A DNA stretch of 64,000 nt from an uncultured Pelagibacteraceae bacterium (GCA_902577075.1 CACGXV010000002.1:202001-266000), one strand, 5' to 3'; positions 31,798 to 40,840 are shown, counted from the stretch's first letter. Notes: a model not told the origin generated them from the letters alone. Translations and numbers: made by a program.

Positions 31798-32678
31798 GTT
31801 TTGGTACTTGGAGAAATTTGAGAAGAAATTACAGCAACCAATATTAAAAAACATCCAATCATATTATTCGTAGTTAAAAACTGATTAAGAATTATCCATC
31901 CAGCAATTGCCGCAAACACTCCCTCTAACGAATAAATAATTGCGGCAGGTGCTTCTTCTATATTTTTTTGAGCAAACATCTGTAATGTAAAAGCAATTCC
32001 ACCTGATAATGCACCAGCATAAAGTATTGAACTACTTTCCATTAAAATTTTAGAAATATTAATTTCCTCAAATGCATATGAAAAAATTATTGAGAGCGTT
32101 GCCACAAATAAAGCCTGTAATGCTGCATAGAACATGGGAATATCGAATTCTTCCATGAATTTACCTGCAAATATTATATGCAATGCCCAAAATACAGAAC
32201 ATAAAATAACTAAACCATCTCCTAACATTATTTCTGAATTAGAAAAATCACTTAGTAGATATACACCTAAAACACAAAGACCAATTGCCGGCCATATACT
32301 CCAATGGACTTTTTTTGAATAAATAAAAAATAATAAAATTGGAACTATAGGTACGTAAAATACTGTAAAAAATGCAGCATTTGCAATATTTGTGTATTGA
32401 AGGGCGGCTTGTTGTAAAAAGGTTCCTAAGAAGAGCGAAACTCCCATAAAAACTAAATACTTTATAAATACTTTTGATTTTGAGAGTATCTCAAGTTTGA
32501 TTTTCTTCCTTTCAAAGAGTAACGCAAGTGGTAAAATAGTTAAAAATCCTACAACAAATCTTGCTGAATTGAATGTTAAAGGACCGATGTTGTCCATACC
32601 GGTATCTTGTGCAATAAAAGCTGTACCCCAAATAAAAGTTGTAAGTAATGCACAGATCATTGAAAAAGATTTTGTCAT
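31794..32678 (-). CDS. DMT superfamily (EamA) transporter
   Basis: The 294-residue protein has about ten hydrophobic helices in two EamA repeats. The first opens ICALLTTFIWGTAFIAQDTGMDNIGPLTFNSARF and the second contains CSVFWALHIIFAGKFM, both typical of the drug/metabolite transporter family, often exporters of amino acids or metabolites. Substrate cannot be read from sequence. It is the last gene of a leftward set (E1, E2, dioxygenase, this one), 22 bases after the dioxygenase gene, so it may move a product of that pathway or of carnitine-type metabolism. That link is inference from position. Confidence 0.85.
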   Translation of the reverse strand: MTKSFSMICALLTTFIWGTAFIAQDTGMDNIGPLTFNSARFVVGFLTILPLALLFERKKIKLEILSKSKVFIKYLVFMGVSLFLGTFLQQAALQYTNIANAAFFTVFYVPIVPILLFFIYSKKVHWSIWPAIGLCVLGVYLLSDFSNSEIMLGDGLVILCSVFWALHIIFAGKFMEEFDIPMFYAALQALFVATLSIIFSYAFEEINISKILMESSSILYAGALSGGIAFTLQMFAQKNIEEAPAAIIYSLEGVFAAIAGWIILNQFLTTNNMIGCFLILVAVISSQISPSTKT

Positions 32679-32700
32679 TTTATTAAATTAAATTATTATA

Positions 32701-33801
32701 TTAATTTATTCCGTTCATCTTACAAGAACTGTCAAAATCTTCTTTGTTTATATAACATCCAGACATTTTTCTTACTCCACTAAATGATCCTCTTCCATGA
32801 AGTATTCGCCAATTATTGAATATTAAGAGCTCTCCGGGTTTAAGTACATGTCTCCATTGGTAATCTTTATTATTAGCAAGTAGATCAAATTTTTTAATTG
32901 CTTCATAAAACTTTATAGTTAAATCCTTTTCAAATCTAAACGGTGCTCGATCATAATTATTAAAACTTACTTGAATAATTTCATTATTTTTATTTAATTT
33001 AAATATTGGTCTTTCCGCTTCTAGAAAAACTCCATCACCAATATAATTACCCTTTACATTTATTTTTGTAAGCAACTCGTACATTTGCTGGTCTTCTTTT
33101 TTGATTGTTTCAGCAATCTTTAGTCCGTCAACCATTATTGAGTCACCACCCTTAGCATTATAGTCACAACATAATAATAATTGCAATCCTGGAGCATCAT
33201 TACTATATGTTGAATCTGTATGTGGTCTTAACTCTTCTTGAGTGTAAGCGCTATCAGCTTTATTTTCATCAGACTCAAAACTCCATAGTCCTCCAAATAT
33301 AGAGTTTCTTACATATCCAATTTTATTAGCAATTTTTTCAACACATTTTAAATTTGTTTCGCAATTTCTAATTACTAAGAAACCATAAGTATGTAGACTT
33401 TTTAAAAATTTTTTAAATCCATCATTTGTTAATATAGATTTATAGTCTACAAATATCTCCTGATGAATTTCTTTTGACTTCCAGATTTTTAAATTTGATT
33501 TTGTTTCTCTTTTTTTATTTATCTTGTTATTAATTAGAAATTCAGATGAATATTTGACTGGCTTCTCTAAATCAGGCCAGGAAATGCTCAAGTATTTGCC
33601 ATTTTCTAATATTTCTGCATTTTTTATTTTTAAATTTAGATCTAAAGATGCTGTAAAAGTCTTTCTTTGACTAGACCTTTTATCCCAATTTTGCTCATCT
33701 TTTGCGTGATCTCTCAACCAAATATTTGGAAAAATTTCCGAGTTTTCTCCACTAAAATGGACCTGAAGATCATTGGTTAATATTTCAAATTTTGTAATCA
33801 T
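32701..33801 (-). CDS. TauD/TfdA-family 2-oxoglutarate/Fe(II) dioxygenase, gamma-butyrobetaine-hydroxylase-like
   Basis: The 366-residue protein has the N-terminal DUF971-like domain of gamma-butyrobetaine and trimethyllysine dioxygenases (FPNIWLRDHAKDEQNW) followed by the TauD catalytic domain. The iron triad is H194 and D196 (RPHTDSTYSND) and H335 (NWRILHGRGSF). These enzymes hydroxylate a trimethylammonium substrate in carnitine synthesis. The Cys cluster that binds zinc in human BBOX1 (Cys38, Cys40, Cys43) is absent, so the zinc site seems lost. Its start overlaps the E2 stop by 4 bases. The family is firm; the substrate is not. Confidence 0.82.
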   Translation of the reverse strand: MITKFEILTNDLQVHFSGENSEIFPNIWLRDHAKDEQNWDKRSSQRKTFTASLDLNLKIKNAEILENGKYLSISWPDLEKPVKYSSEFLINNKINKKRETKSNLKIWKSKEIHQEIFVDYKSILTNDGFKKFLKSLHTYGFLVIRNCETNLKCVEKIANKIGYVRNSIFGGLWSFESDENKADSAYTQEELRPHTDSTYSNDAPGLQLLLCCDYNAKGGDSIMVDGLKIAETIKKEDQQMYELLTKINVKGNYIGDGVFLEAERPIFKLNKNNEIIQVSFNNYDRAPFRFEKDLTIKFYEAIKKFDLLANNKDYQWRHVLKPGELLIFNNWRILHGRGSFSGVRKMSGCYINKEDFDSSCKMNGIN

Positions 33802-34724
33802 TTACTTAGGTTGTAAGCAAAATTTGCTCCTAAATTATCTTTTAATTCATTATTAAATTTAGCAGCCTCAGCTCCGTCTATAATTCGATGGTCATATGAG
33901 AGTGATATAGGTAAAATAGTTCTTGGTACAAATTTTCCATCTATGAATAACTGTTTTTTGTAGCTTCTGCCTATTCCAAGGATAGCAACTTCAGGAAAAT
34001 TAATTATTGGAGTAAAGAACGATCCTCCAATTCCACCCAAGCTAGTAATAGTCATCGATCCCCCAAAGAATTCTTTTTTATCAATTTTTAGATTTCTGCA
34101 ATCATCACTTAGTTTTTTCAAGTCCTTACTTAACTCGTTGATATCTTTTTGATTAGCATCTCTAATCTTGGGAACCATAAGTCCATGTTGGGTGTCAACT
34201 GCGATGCCGATGTGAAAATACTTTTTAAATGTAATTTTACCATTTTCAATATCATCAATTGATGAATTAAAAGATGGAAATTTTTTTAGTGATACTACCA
34301 ATGCTTTTATAATAAATGCTAGTGGGGTAATTTTTATTTTTTCTCCAGTATAATTATCTTTAAGTGAACTTCTAAACTCTTCCATCTCAGTAATATCAGC
34401 TTCATCATGATTTGTTACATGTGGAATATTAGTCCAAGAGTTGACTAGATGAGGAGCGGCAATTTTTTTTACTCTAGGAATATCTTTAATTTCAACTTCT
34501 CCAAAATCTGAATGTTGATATTCACTTTTGATTACTTTTTCATTTTTAACTTCTTTTACATCATATGTTTGGTTTATGTTAGAAGAAACATATTCTTTTA
34601 AATCCTTTTCTACAACCCTACCTAATCTTTCCGAACCTTTAACATTACTTATATCAACACCTAATTCTCTAGCAAACTTCCTAACTTTTGGACTTGCAGA
34701 TGTTTTGATGGATTGATCAGACAT
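33798..34724 (-). CDS. aceF: Dihydrolipoyl acyltransferase (E2) core without a lipoyl domain
   Basis: The 308-residue protein has a peripheral subunit-binding domain (about residues 8-45: ASPKVRKFARELGVDI, GRVVEKDL) and an acyltransferase core ending in YDHRIIDGAEAAKF, with H279 and D283 as the catalytic HXXXDG pair. A DFGEVEIKDIPRVKK linker joins them. A normal E2 starts with one to three lipoyl domains; this one has none and starts straight into the binding domain. The adjacent E1 carries a lipoyl domain instead. Both stop and start of the pair abut (34724/34725). The E2 call is firm; the pyruvate specificity is taken from the neighbour. Confidence 0.9.
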   Translation of the reverse strand: MSDQSIKTSASPKVRKFARELGVDISNVKGSERLGRVVEKDLKEYVSSNINQTYDVKEVKNEKVIKSEYQHSDFGEVEIKDIPRVKKIAAPHLVNSWTNIPHVTNHDEADITEMEEFRSSLKDNYTGEKIKITPLAFIIKALVVSLKKFPSFNSSIDDIENGKITFKKYFHIGIAVDTQHGLMVPKIRDANQKDINELSKDLKKLSDDCRNLKIDKKEFFGGSMTITSLGGIGGSFFTPIINFPEVAILGIGRSYKKQLFIDGKFVPRTILPISLSYDHRIIDGAEAAKFNNELKDNLGANFAYNLSK

Positions 34725-37700
34725 TTACATCTTTGTTGGCATGGGTTTATTTTTATCAATATTATACTTTTTTATTGCATCTTCAGCATACTTTGAAGTG
34801 ATGAGTTGCTCTTTGGCTAAAACACTAAGGCTGTAAGCAACTATATGTTCTTTATCAACTTCAAAAAAACTTCTTAAATTTTTTCTTGTGTCGCTTCTTC
34901 CATATCCGTCTGTACCAAGAGAATAAAAGCTTTTTTTCGTAAAAGATCTTATTTGATCTGCATTAATTCTCATATAATCAGTAGCTGCAAGGATAGGTCC
35001 TTGCTGTTTTCCCAAGCACTCCTCTATATACGATTTTTTGTTTGTTTCTGAGGGGTTTAATAAGTTTTGTCTCTCAACTTCCATTCCATTTTTTCTTAAC
35101 TCGTTAAAACTTGTAACACTCCAAACTTCACTGTCTACCTGATATTCTTTTTTGAGTATATCTGATGCCACCATCATTTCTCTAAGTATTGTTCCAGATC
35201 CCAATAATTGAATCTTAGCTTCTTTTGAACTTGATGACTCTTTTATTTTGTACATTCCCTTTAGAATCCCATCTTCACAATCTTTTGGCATTTCAGGATG
35301 AGAATAATTTTCATTCATTGTAGTAATATAATAAAAAATATTTTCATTTTTTTCATGCATTCTTCTTAAACCCTCTCTAAAAATTACGGCTAATTCATAA
35401 TGGAACGTAGGATCGTAAGATATACAGTTTGGAATTGTAGATGCGAGTAAATGACTATGCCCATCTTGGTGCTGAAGACCTTCTCCTGCAAGAGTTGTTC
35501 TTCCAGCTGTTGCGCCAATTAAAAAACCCCTTGCTTGACTGTCTCCAGCTGCCCATGCAAAATCTCCGATTCTTTGAAAGCCAAACATAGAATAGAAAAG
35601 ATAAATTGGAATCATTTCAATGTCATGATTAGTGTAAGCAGTACCTGCAGCAATCCAGGACGACATGGATCCCGCCTCCGTAATCCCTTCCTCTAATACT
35701 TGACCACTTTTTTCTTCTCTGTAAGAAGAGAGTTGTGCAGAGTCTTCGGGCTCGTACTTTTGACCTTCATGAGCATAAATTCCTATTTTTTGAAAGAAAC
35801 CTTCCATTCCAAAAGTTCTAGCTTCATCAGGAATAATTGGGACTAGTTTAGGAGCAACATTTTTATCTCTTAAAAGATTAGTTAGCATTCTTACTAGAGC
35901 CATTGTTGTAGACATTTCTTTTTCACCAGTTGAGGCCTTCATAAAATCAAAAATATCTTTACTTGGAGCTTTAATTGGTTTTGAGTAAGATGTTCTTTCT
36001 GGAATAAAACCACCCAATTCTATCCTTCTCTTTTTTAAATATTTTATTTCTTCTGAATTTTCGTCTGGTTTGAAATATTCAATGTTTTTGACTTGAGCAT
36101 CTGTTAAAGGAACATCAAATCTATCTCTGTAATACATCAAATCATCTACATCTAATTTTTTTTGCTGGTGAGTAGTATTTACACTTTCTCCACTTTTTCC
36201 CATACCGTAACCTTTGATCGTTTTAGCTATTATAACTGTGGGACTTCCTTTGTGATTGACCGCTTTATCATAAGCAGCATAAACTTTATGAGGATCATGA
36301 CCCCCTCTATTTAATCGCCAAATATCAGTATCAGACATCGATGAGACTAATTCAGTTGTTTCAGGATATTTACCAAAAAATTTTTCTCTAACATAAAGTC
36401 CATTTCTTGCTTTAAAAGCTTGATATTCGCCATCCACGGTCTCATTCATAATTTTTACTAAATGTCCTGTCTTATCATTTGCTAAAAGAGTATCCCAATA
36501 AGAACCCCAAATGACTTTTAAAACATTCCACCCTGCGCCTCTGAAAATTCCCTCTAATTCTTGAATTATTTTTCCATTTCCTCTAACTGGACCGTCTAAT
36601 CTTTGTAAGTTGCAGTTAACAACAAATATTAAATTATCTAAATTTTCACGAGCTGCTAACCCTATTGCACCGAGAGACTCGGGCTCGTCCATTTCTCCAT
36701 CACCAAGAAATGCCCAGACTTTTCTTCCTTCGTCTTTAATTAATCCCCTATTAATAAGATATTTCATAAATCTTGCTTGATATATTGCTAACATTGGACC
36801 AATACCCATTGAAACAGTTGGGAACTGCCAAAAATTAGGCATTAGCCAAGGATGAGGATAAGATGAAAGTCCACCAGTTTGTACTTCTTGTCTAAATCTA
36901 TCTAACTGCTTTTCATTTAGTCTTCCCTCAAGAAAAGCTCTTGCATACATTCCTGGTGCACTATGTCCTTGAAAATATACTAGATCACCTCCGAATTTAT
37001 TATTTTTTGCTCGCCAAAAATGATTCATACCAACATCATACAAAGTTGCAGCTGATGCAAATGTTCCTATGTGACCGCCAAGTTCGGGATGTTTTTTATT
37101 TGCTCTTACTACCATTGCAGCAGCATTCCATCTAATTAATGATCTTAACTTACGTTCTATGTTTTGGTCTCCAGGTGATCTTTTTTCCTCCTCTGGAGGT
37201 ATCGTATTCACGTAAGGAGTAGTTTGAGTATGAGGAATTTTAGATCCAGCTTTATAAGATTGATCAATTAATTGTTTAATTAAAAAATGAGCTCTTTCAG
37301 AACCATCATTTTGTAAAACTGCACTTAAGGAGTCTAACCACTCTTTAGTTTCAATTGGATCAATATCGTCGTTACTACTGACCATTTTAACTTCATTAAC
37401 TAATCTTGTTTGCTTGATTTGTGTTGGCTCTATAACTTCTGTTTCAACTTTTGTGTCAGATTTTGTAGCAGTTTCTGCTTCCTCTATTAATTTCTCTGTT
37501 GAAGGTGGAATTTTTTCATCTAAAGTTTTACTAATTTTGTCATGTTCATCTTTATTTTCTGAAGATAGAGTTAATATTAAATCACCTTTAGAAACTTTAT
37601 CACCAATTTTTACATTTACATTTTCAATTGTGCCTTCATAATTGGAGGGTACTTCAACACTTGATTTATCACTTTCTAATGTGACAACAGGGTCATTTTT

Positions 37701-37790
37701 GTTGATTGTGTCACCTTTTTTTACAAGTACTTCAATTATTTCAACGTTTTCAAAGTCTCCTATATCAGGAACTAATAAATCTAGATTCAT
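34725..37790 (-). CDS. aceE: Pyruvate dehydrogenase E1 (homodimeric AceE type) with N-terminal lipoyl domain
   Basis: The 1021-residue protein opens with a complete lipoyl domain (about residues 1-78: DLLVPDIGDF, then the modified lysine K42 in LESDKSSVEVPS, then GDLILTLSSE). A flexible polar Thr/Glu/Lys-rich linker (about 80-138) leads to a full AceE-type E1 from about residue 140 (DPIETKEWLDSL), with the thiamine-diphosphate motif GDGEMDEPESLG and the NLQRLDGPVRGNG region. The E1 part alone is about 882 residues, matching E. coli AceE (887). It oxidatively decarboxylates pyruvate; here it would reductively acetylate its own lipoyl arm. It heads the E1-E2-dioxygenase-DMT operon. The fusion is one unbroken frame. 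Confidence 0.92.
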   Translation of the reverse strand: MNLDLLVPDIGDFENVEIIEVLVKKGDTINKNDPVVTLESDKSSVEVPSNYEGTIENVNVKIGDKVSKGDLILTLSSENKDEHDKISKTLDEKIPPSTEKLIEEAETATKSDTKVETEVIEPTQIKQTRLVNEVKMVSSNDDIDPIETKEWLDSLSAVLQNDGSERAHFLIKQLIDQSYKAGSKIPHTQTTPYVNTIPPEEEKRSPGDQNIERKLRSLIRWNAAAMVVRANKKHPELGGHIGTFASAATLYDVGMNHFWRAKNNKFGGDLVYFQGHSAPGMYARAFLEGRLNEKQLDRFRQEVQTGGLSSYPHPWLMPNFWQFPTVSMGIGPMLAIYQARFMKYLINRGLIKDEGRKVWAFLGDGEMDEPESLGAIGLAARENLDNLIFVVNCNLQRLDGPVRGNGKIIQELEGIFRGAGWNVLKVIWGSYWDTLLANDKTGHLVKIMNETVDGEYQAFKARNGLYVREKFFGKYPETTELVSSMSDTDIWRLNRGGHDPHKVYAAYDKAVNHKGSPTVIIAKTIKGYGMGKSGESVNTTHQQKKLDVDDLMYYRDRFDVPLTDAQVKNIEYFKPDENSEEIKYLKKRRIELGGFIPERTSYSKPIKAPSKDIFDFMKASTGEKEMSTTMALVRMLTNLLRDKNVAPKLVPIIPDEARTFGMEGFFQKIGIYAHEGQKYEPEDSAQLSSYREEKSGQVLEEGITEAGSMSSWIAAGTAYTNHDIEMIPIYLFYSMFGFQRIGDFAWAAGDSQARGFLIGATAGRTTLAGEGLQHQDGHSHLLASTIPNCISYDPTFHYELAVIFREGLRRMHEKNENIFYYITTMNENYSHPEMPKDCEDGILKGMYKIKESSSSKEAKIQLLGSGTILREMMVASDILKKEYQVDSEVWSVTSFNELRKNGMEVERQNLLNPSETNKKSYIEECLGKQQGPILAATDYMRINADQIRSFTKKSFYSLGTDGYGRSDTRKNLRSFFEVDKEHIVAYSLSVLAKEQLITSKYAEDAIKKYNIDKNKPMPTKM

Positions 37791-37867
37791 TTTTGTAATA
37801 TATATATATCAATATTTGCTAAAAAAATAATTTACATTATTAATTATGTATAAAAACTGTACAAATT

Positions 37868-37944
37868 GCGCCTGTAGCTCAATTGGATAGAGCGCTTGGC
37901 TACGGACCAGGAGGTTCTGGGTTCAACTCCTAGCAGGCGCACCA
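37868..37944 (+). tRNA. tRNA-Arg (anticodon ACG)
   Basis: The 77-base gene folds as a standard cloverleaf: acceptor GCGCCTG pairing with CAGGCGC, D arm with GCTC...GAGC, anticodon stem CTTGG/CCAGG with loop CTACGGA (anticodon ACG, normally deaminated to ICG), T arm CTGGG/CCTAG with loop TTCAACT, discriminator A and encoded CCA (37942-37944). It lies 77 bases after the aceE start on the other strand and is followed within 14 bases by a coupled mini-ORF and thioesterase gene on the same strand. Confidence 0.97.
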
Positions 37945-37958
37945 AAATGAAAGGATAA

Positions 37959-38042
37959 ATGAAAGTATCACTTGAAAAATCTGTAATATATTTCTTTTGT
38001 TTAGTTTTATTATTTATACTAATTATGACAATAATCCTTTAA
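37959..38042 (+). CDS. Predicted 27-residue membrane mini-protein upstream of the thioesterase
   Basis: A 27-codon frame starts ATG at 37959, preceded by AAAGGA at 37950-37955, a plausible Shine-Dalgarno. It encodes MKVSLEKSVIYFF followed by a run of Leu, Ile, Val, Phe and Cys, so it would be a single membrane helix. The stop TAA overlaps the next ATG as TAATG, which couples it to the thioesterase. It follows tRNA-Arg by 14 bases. It could be a real membrane peptide or a translated leader that controls the next gene. It is short, so the evidence is the SD, the overlap and the helix, not homology. Confidence 0.45.
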   Translation: MKVSLEKSVIYFFCLVLLFILIMTIIL

Positions 38043-38467
38043 TGAAAAAAAAATTTGAACAATTAAGTAATAAGCCAAGCTACATGAAACATAATGGTGG
38101 TTTATTGTTTAGATCAATTACTAAAAAAAAATTCGAGTTTAAAACTAAGATTAAAAAAACACATTTAAATAAAGCTGGGATAACTCATGGTGGTTATATT
38201 TGTACAATCATTGATGCAGGTGCAGGTACAGCTTGTCACAGAGCAAGTGGAAATAAACCGTGTGTAACTATTTCATTGGATATAAAATTTATAGCTCCTT
38301 CTAACATTGGAGACGAATTATTGGGAACGGTAGAAATTCAAAAAGTTACAAAGTCAATGGTATTTATAAATTGCAAACTCAAGTATAAAAATAAATTAAT
38401 TGCAAGTGCGGTTGGAATTTGGAAAATTTTAAGAAGACCACTTCCAAATGCTGGCTTAGGTGGTTAA
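38042..38467 (+). CDS. Hotdog-fold thioesterase (PaaI/YbgC-like)
   Basis: The 141-residue protein (start chosen at the ATG at 38042, the TAATG overlap with the mini-ORF; an ATG 15 codons upstream gives a less likely N-terminus) has the hotdog-fold pattern: NKAGITHGGYICTIIDAGAGTACH forms the active-site helix with its conserved HGG, and CVTISLDIKFIAPSNIGDELLG the strand that follows. Such enzymes hydrolyse acyl-CoA or acyl-phenylacetyl-CoA thioesters. It is cytosolic and probably tetrameric. Its end overlaps the convergent TRAP permease gene by 4 bases. The acyl substrate cannot be inferred. Confidence 0.82.
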   Translation: MKKKFEQLSNKPSYMKHNGGLLFRSITKKKFEFKTKIKKTHLNKAGITHGGYICTIIDAGAGTACHRASGNKPCVTISLDIKFIAPSNIGDELLGTVEIQKVTKSMVFINCKLKYKNKLIASAVGIWKILRRPLPNAGLGG

Positions 38468-40773
38468 ATTTGCCTTTTTTTATTTAAGTATCCAAAAATA
38501 ATTAAGAAAATCAAAGCAATTGGGTAAACAATTTTTTTGTCGGGTCTATTTAAATTTTCAATTTTAAACTCACTTATAAAATCTCCAATTTCAATTCCTG
38601 ACTTTTTAGCCTTTCCTTTCCAATTAAGATTATCAACAACTATAGTATTATTTTCGTTTATTAAATCCATTCCATAATCTTTTAAATTAAATTTTTTGTC
38701 AAAAGAATTTTTTTCTATTAAAAATAATTTATATCTTTCACCATATTCGCTTAATCGTGTGACTTTAATTCTGACTTCTTTTTCAGGATCAAATACACTA
38801 TTTTGAATTTGTTCAATATTTAAGTAATTATATTTAGGATAAAATTTGTTTAAAACAAACTCTGGGGATAAAAATGAAATTGAAATCACTAAAAAAATTA
38901 AAATTTCGTACCAACGTAATTTATTTATAAACCAACCTTGAGTAGCTGAAGTGAAGACTAAAATTCCTATCAAAGATGTTATGATTACAATTATAGCATG
39001 CCAAATATTTTCTATTCCAATTAAAAGTAGTTCATGATTAAATAAAAATACAATTGGCAATATCCCGGTTCGTAAACTGTACCAAAAAGCTTGAACACCA
39101 GTCTTCAATGGATCACCACCCGAAATTGCTGCTGCTGCATACGATGCAAGGCCTACTGGTGGCGTAACATCTGCCATTAAACCAAAGTAAAATACAAATA
39201 AGTGAACAGCAATTAATGGAAAAATAAAACCTGAAGCATTTCCTACATCTACTAAAACTGTAGCCATCAAGGAAGCAACGACGACGTAATTTGCAGTAGT
39301 AGGTAAACCCATTCCAAGCAAAAGACATAAAATTATAGTAAGAAATAAAAGAATAGTTACATTATCTTTAGCTATAGATTCAATTACAATTATTAAATTA
39401 GTACTTAAACCCGTTGATCCTACTGCTCCAACAATTATACCAGCAGTTGCTATTGCTATACCAACTCCAATCATATTAATTGCGCCTTTTTGAAAACCAA
39501 CTATTGTTTGATTATACCAAGATATAATTGCAAATTTAAAATTATTCTCTTTTAGTATTAATTTTATTAAATTTACAAATACTAAAGCAGTTGTTGCATA
39601 AAAAATTGAATACGATGCAGTGTATCTCATATAAACTAACAAATAAATTAAAACAAAGATAGGAATCAAAAAATGTAAACCTGATAAAAAAGTTTTTTTT
39701 AGATTTGGTACATCTTTTTCCTCCATTCCTTTTAGATTTAATTTTAAAGCTTCTAGATGAGATATATAAAACAATGCTATGTATGAAATTATAGCTGGCA
39801 AAAAAGCATGTTTTACAACTTCAAAATATGTAACTCCAATAAAACTTGCAATGACAAATGCCGCTGCCCCCATTACAGGTGGCATAATTTGCCCATTAAC
39901 TGAGGATGATACCTCTATTGCGCCAGCTTTTTCTTTTGAAAATCCTGTCTTTTTCATAATAGGAATTGTGAAAGTTCCAGTAGTAACAGTATTTGCTATT
40001 GAAGATCCAGATATTAGTCCGGTCATACCTGAACCAAGTATTGCGGCTTTAGCTGGCCCCCCTCTCATCTTTCCAACCATTGCAAATGCTAAATCTAAGA
40101 AATATTTTCCTCCGCCTGCTGTTTCAAGTAAAGCACCAAATAATACAAATAAGAAGATAAAATCAACAGAAACGCCAATTGGTATACCAAATATTGCTTC
40201 TTGATCTAACCATTGAAATCCAACCAATCTTTTTAAAGACAGCCCCCCATGAGAAATTATTTCGGGCGCATACTTGCCAAAATAAGAAAATAATAAAAAA
40301 CAAATGGCAATTATAACTAAAGGAATTCCAATAACTCTTCTGGTTGCCTCTAATAAAATTAGTATTCCAAGTATCCCGATTACTAATTCAATCGGAAAAT
40401 TAAAACTCTCAGTAAGTTGAATATTTAATAAAATTCCACCTCTTTCAACTAATTGATCATAGAAAAAATAAATATATAAACAACAAAAACACCCAAGTAT
40501 ACTTATTAAAATATCAAAAAAATTTATTTTTCCTCCTCTCATAGTTGGAAAAATTAAAAAAGCTAAAGTTAAAGCAAAGCCTAAATGAATTGCTCTAGCA
40601 GGTAATCCCTTAAACATTCCAAAATTAAACATAAATGGAAAAGGAGAAGCATACCAAAGTTGAAATAATGACCAAATTATTGCTATTAGAGCAACTATTT
40701 TTAAGTGAAAACCTTTTAAATTTCTTGTAGGTGATAGATCTTCTTTTATTCGATTCTTAATTATATTTTCCAT
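38464..40773 (-). CDS. TRAP transporter fused permease (4TM/12TM) with C-terminal soluble domain
   Basis: The 769-residue protein fuses the small DctQ-like and large DctM-like permeases of a TAXI-type TRAP transporter. The DctM part is visible as GALLETAGGGKYFLDLAF, MRGGPAKAAILGSGMTGLISGSSIANTVTTG and the PPVMGAAAFV segment. Many hydrophobic helices span the membrane. The last about 130 residues form a soluble region with KGKAKKSGIEIGDFISEF, resembling the DUF3394/PDZ-like tail seen in some TAXI permeases, followed by a final helix. It takes up an organic solute using an ion gradient. It follows its binding-protein gene after a terminator-like hairpin, suggesting reduced permease expression relative to the binding protein. 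Confidence 0.88.
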   Translation of the reverse strand: MENIIKNRIKEDLSPTRNLKGFHLKIVALIAIIWSLFQLWYASPFPFMFNFGMFKGLPARAIHLGFALTLAFLIFPTMRGGKINFFDILISILGCFCCLYIYFFYDQLVERGGILLNIQLTESFNFPIELVIGILGILILLEATRRVIGIPLVIIAICFLLFSYFGKYAPEIISHGGLSLKRLVGFQWLDQEAIFGIPIGVSVDFIFLFVLFGALLETAGGGKYFLDLAFAMVGKMRGGPAKAAILGSGMTGLISGSSIANTVTTGTFTIPIMKKTGFSKEKAGAIEVSSSVNGQIMPPVMGAAAFVIASFIGVTYFEVVKHAFLPAIISYIALFYISHLEALKLNLKGMEEKDVPNLKKTFLSGLHFLIPIFVLIYLLVYMRYTASYSIFYATTALVFVNLIKLILKENNFKFAIISWYNQTIVGFQKGAINMIGVGIAIATAGIIVGAVGSTGLSTNLIIVIESIAKDNVTILLFLTIILCLLLGMGLPTTANYVVVASLMATVLVDVGNASGFIFPLIAVHLFVFYFGLMADVTPPVGLASYAAAAISGGDPLKTGVQAFWYSLRTGILPIVFLFNHELLLIGIENIWHAIIVIITSLIGILVFTSATQGWFINKLRWYEILIFLVISISFLSPEFVLNKFYPKYNYLNIEQIQNSVFDPEKEVRIKVTRLSEYGERYKLFLIEKNSFDKKFNLKDYGMDLINENNTIVVDNLNWKGKAKKSGIEIGDFISEFKIENLNRPDKKIVYPIALIFLIIFGYLNKKRQI

Positions 40774-40790
40774 TTAGAGTTATTATAACA

Positions 40791-40820
40791 AAAAAAAGGC
40801 CCAATAAATTGGGCCTTTTA
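40791..40820 (-). terminator. Intrinsic terminator/attenuator between the TRAP binding protein and permease
   Basis: GGCCCAAT (40798-40805) and ATTGGGCC (40808-40815) form a perfect 8-bp stem around a two-base loop, extended by A/T pairs on both sides. On the minus strand the stem is followed by a run of T from the A-tract at 40791-40797, the layout of a rho-independent terminator. It lies between the binding-protein stop (40841) and the permease start (40773), so it most likely thins transcription into the permease. Confidence 0.75.
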
Positions 40821-40840
40821 AAATAAATAAAATGATAAGA

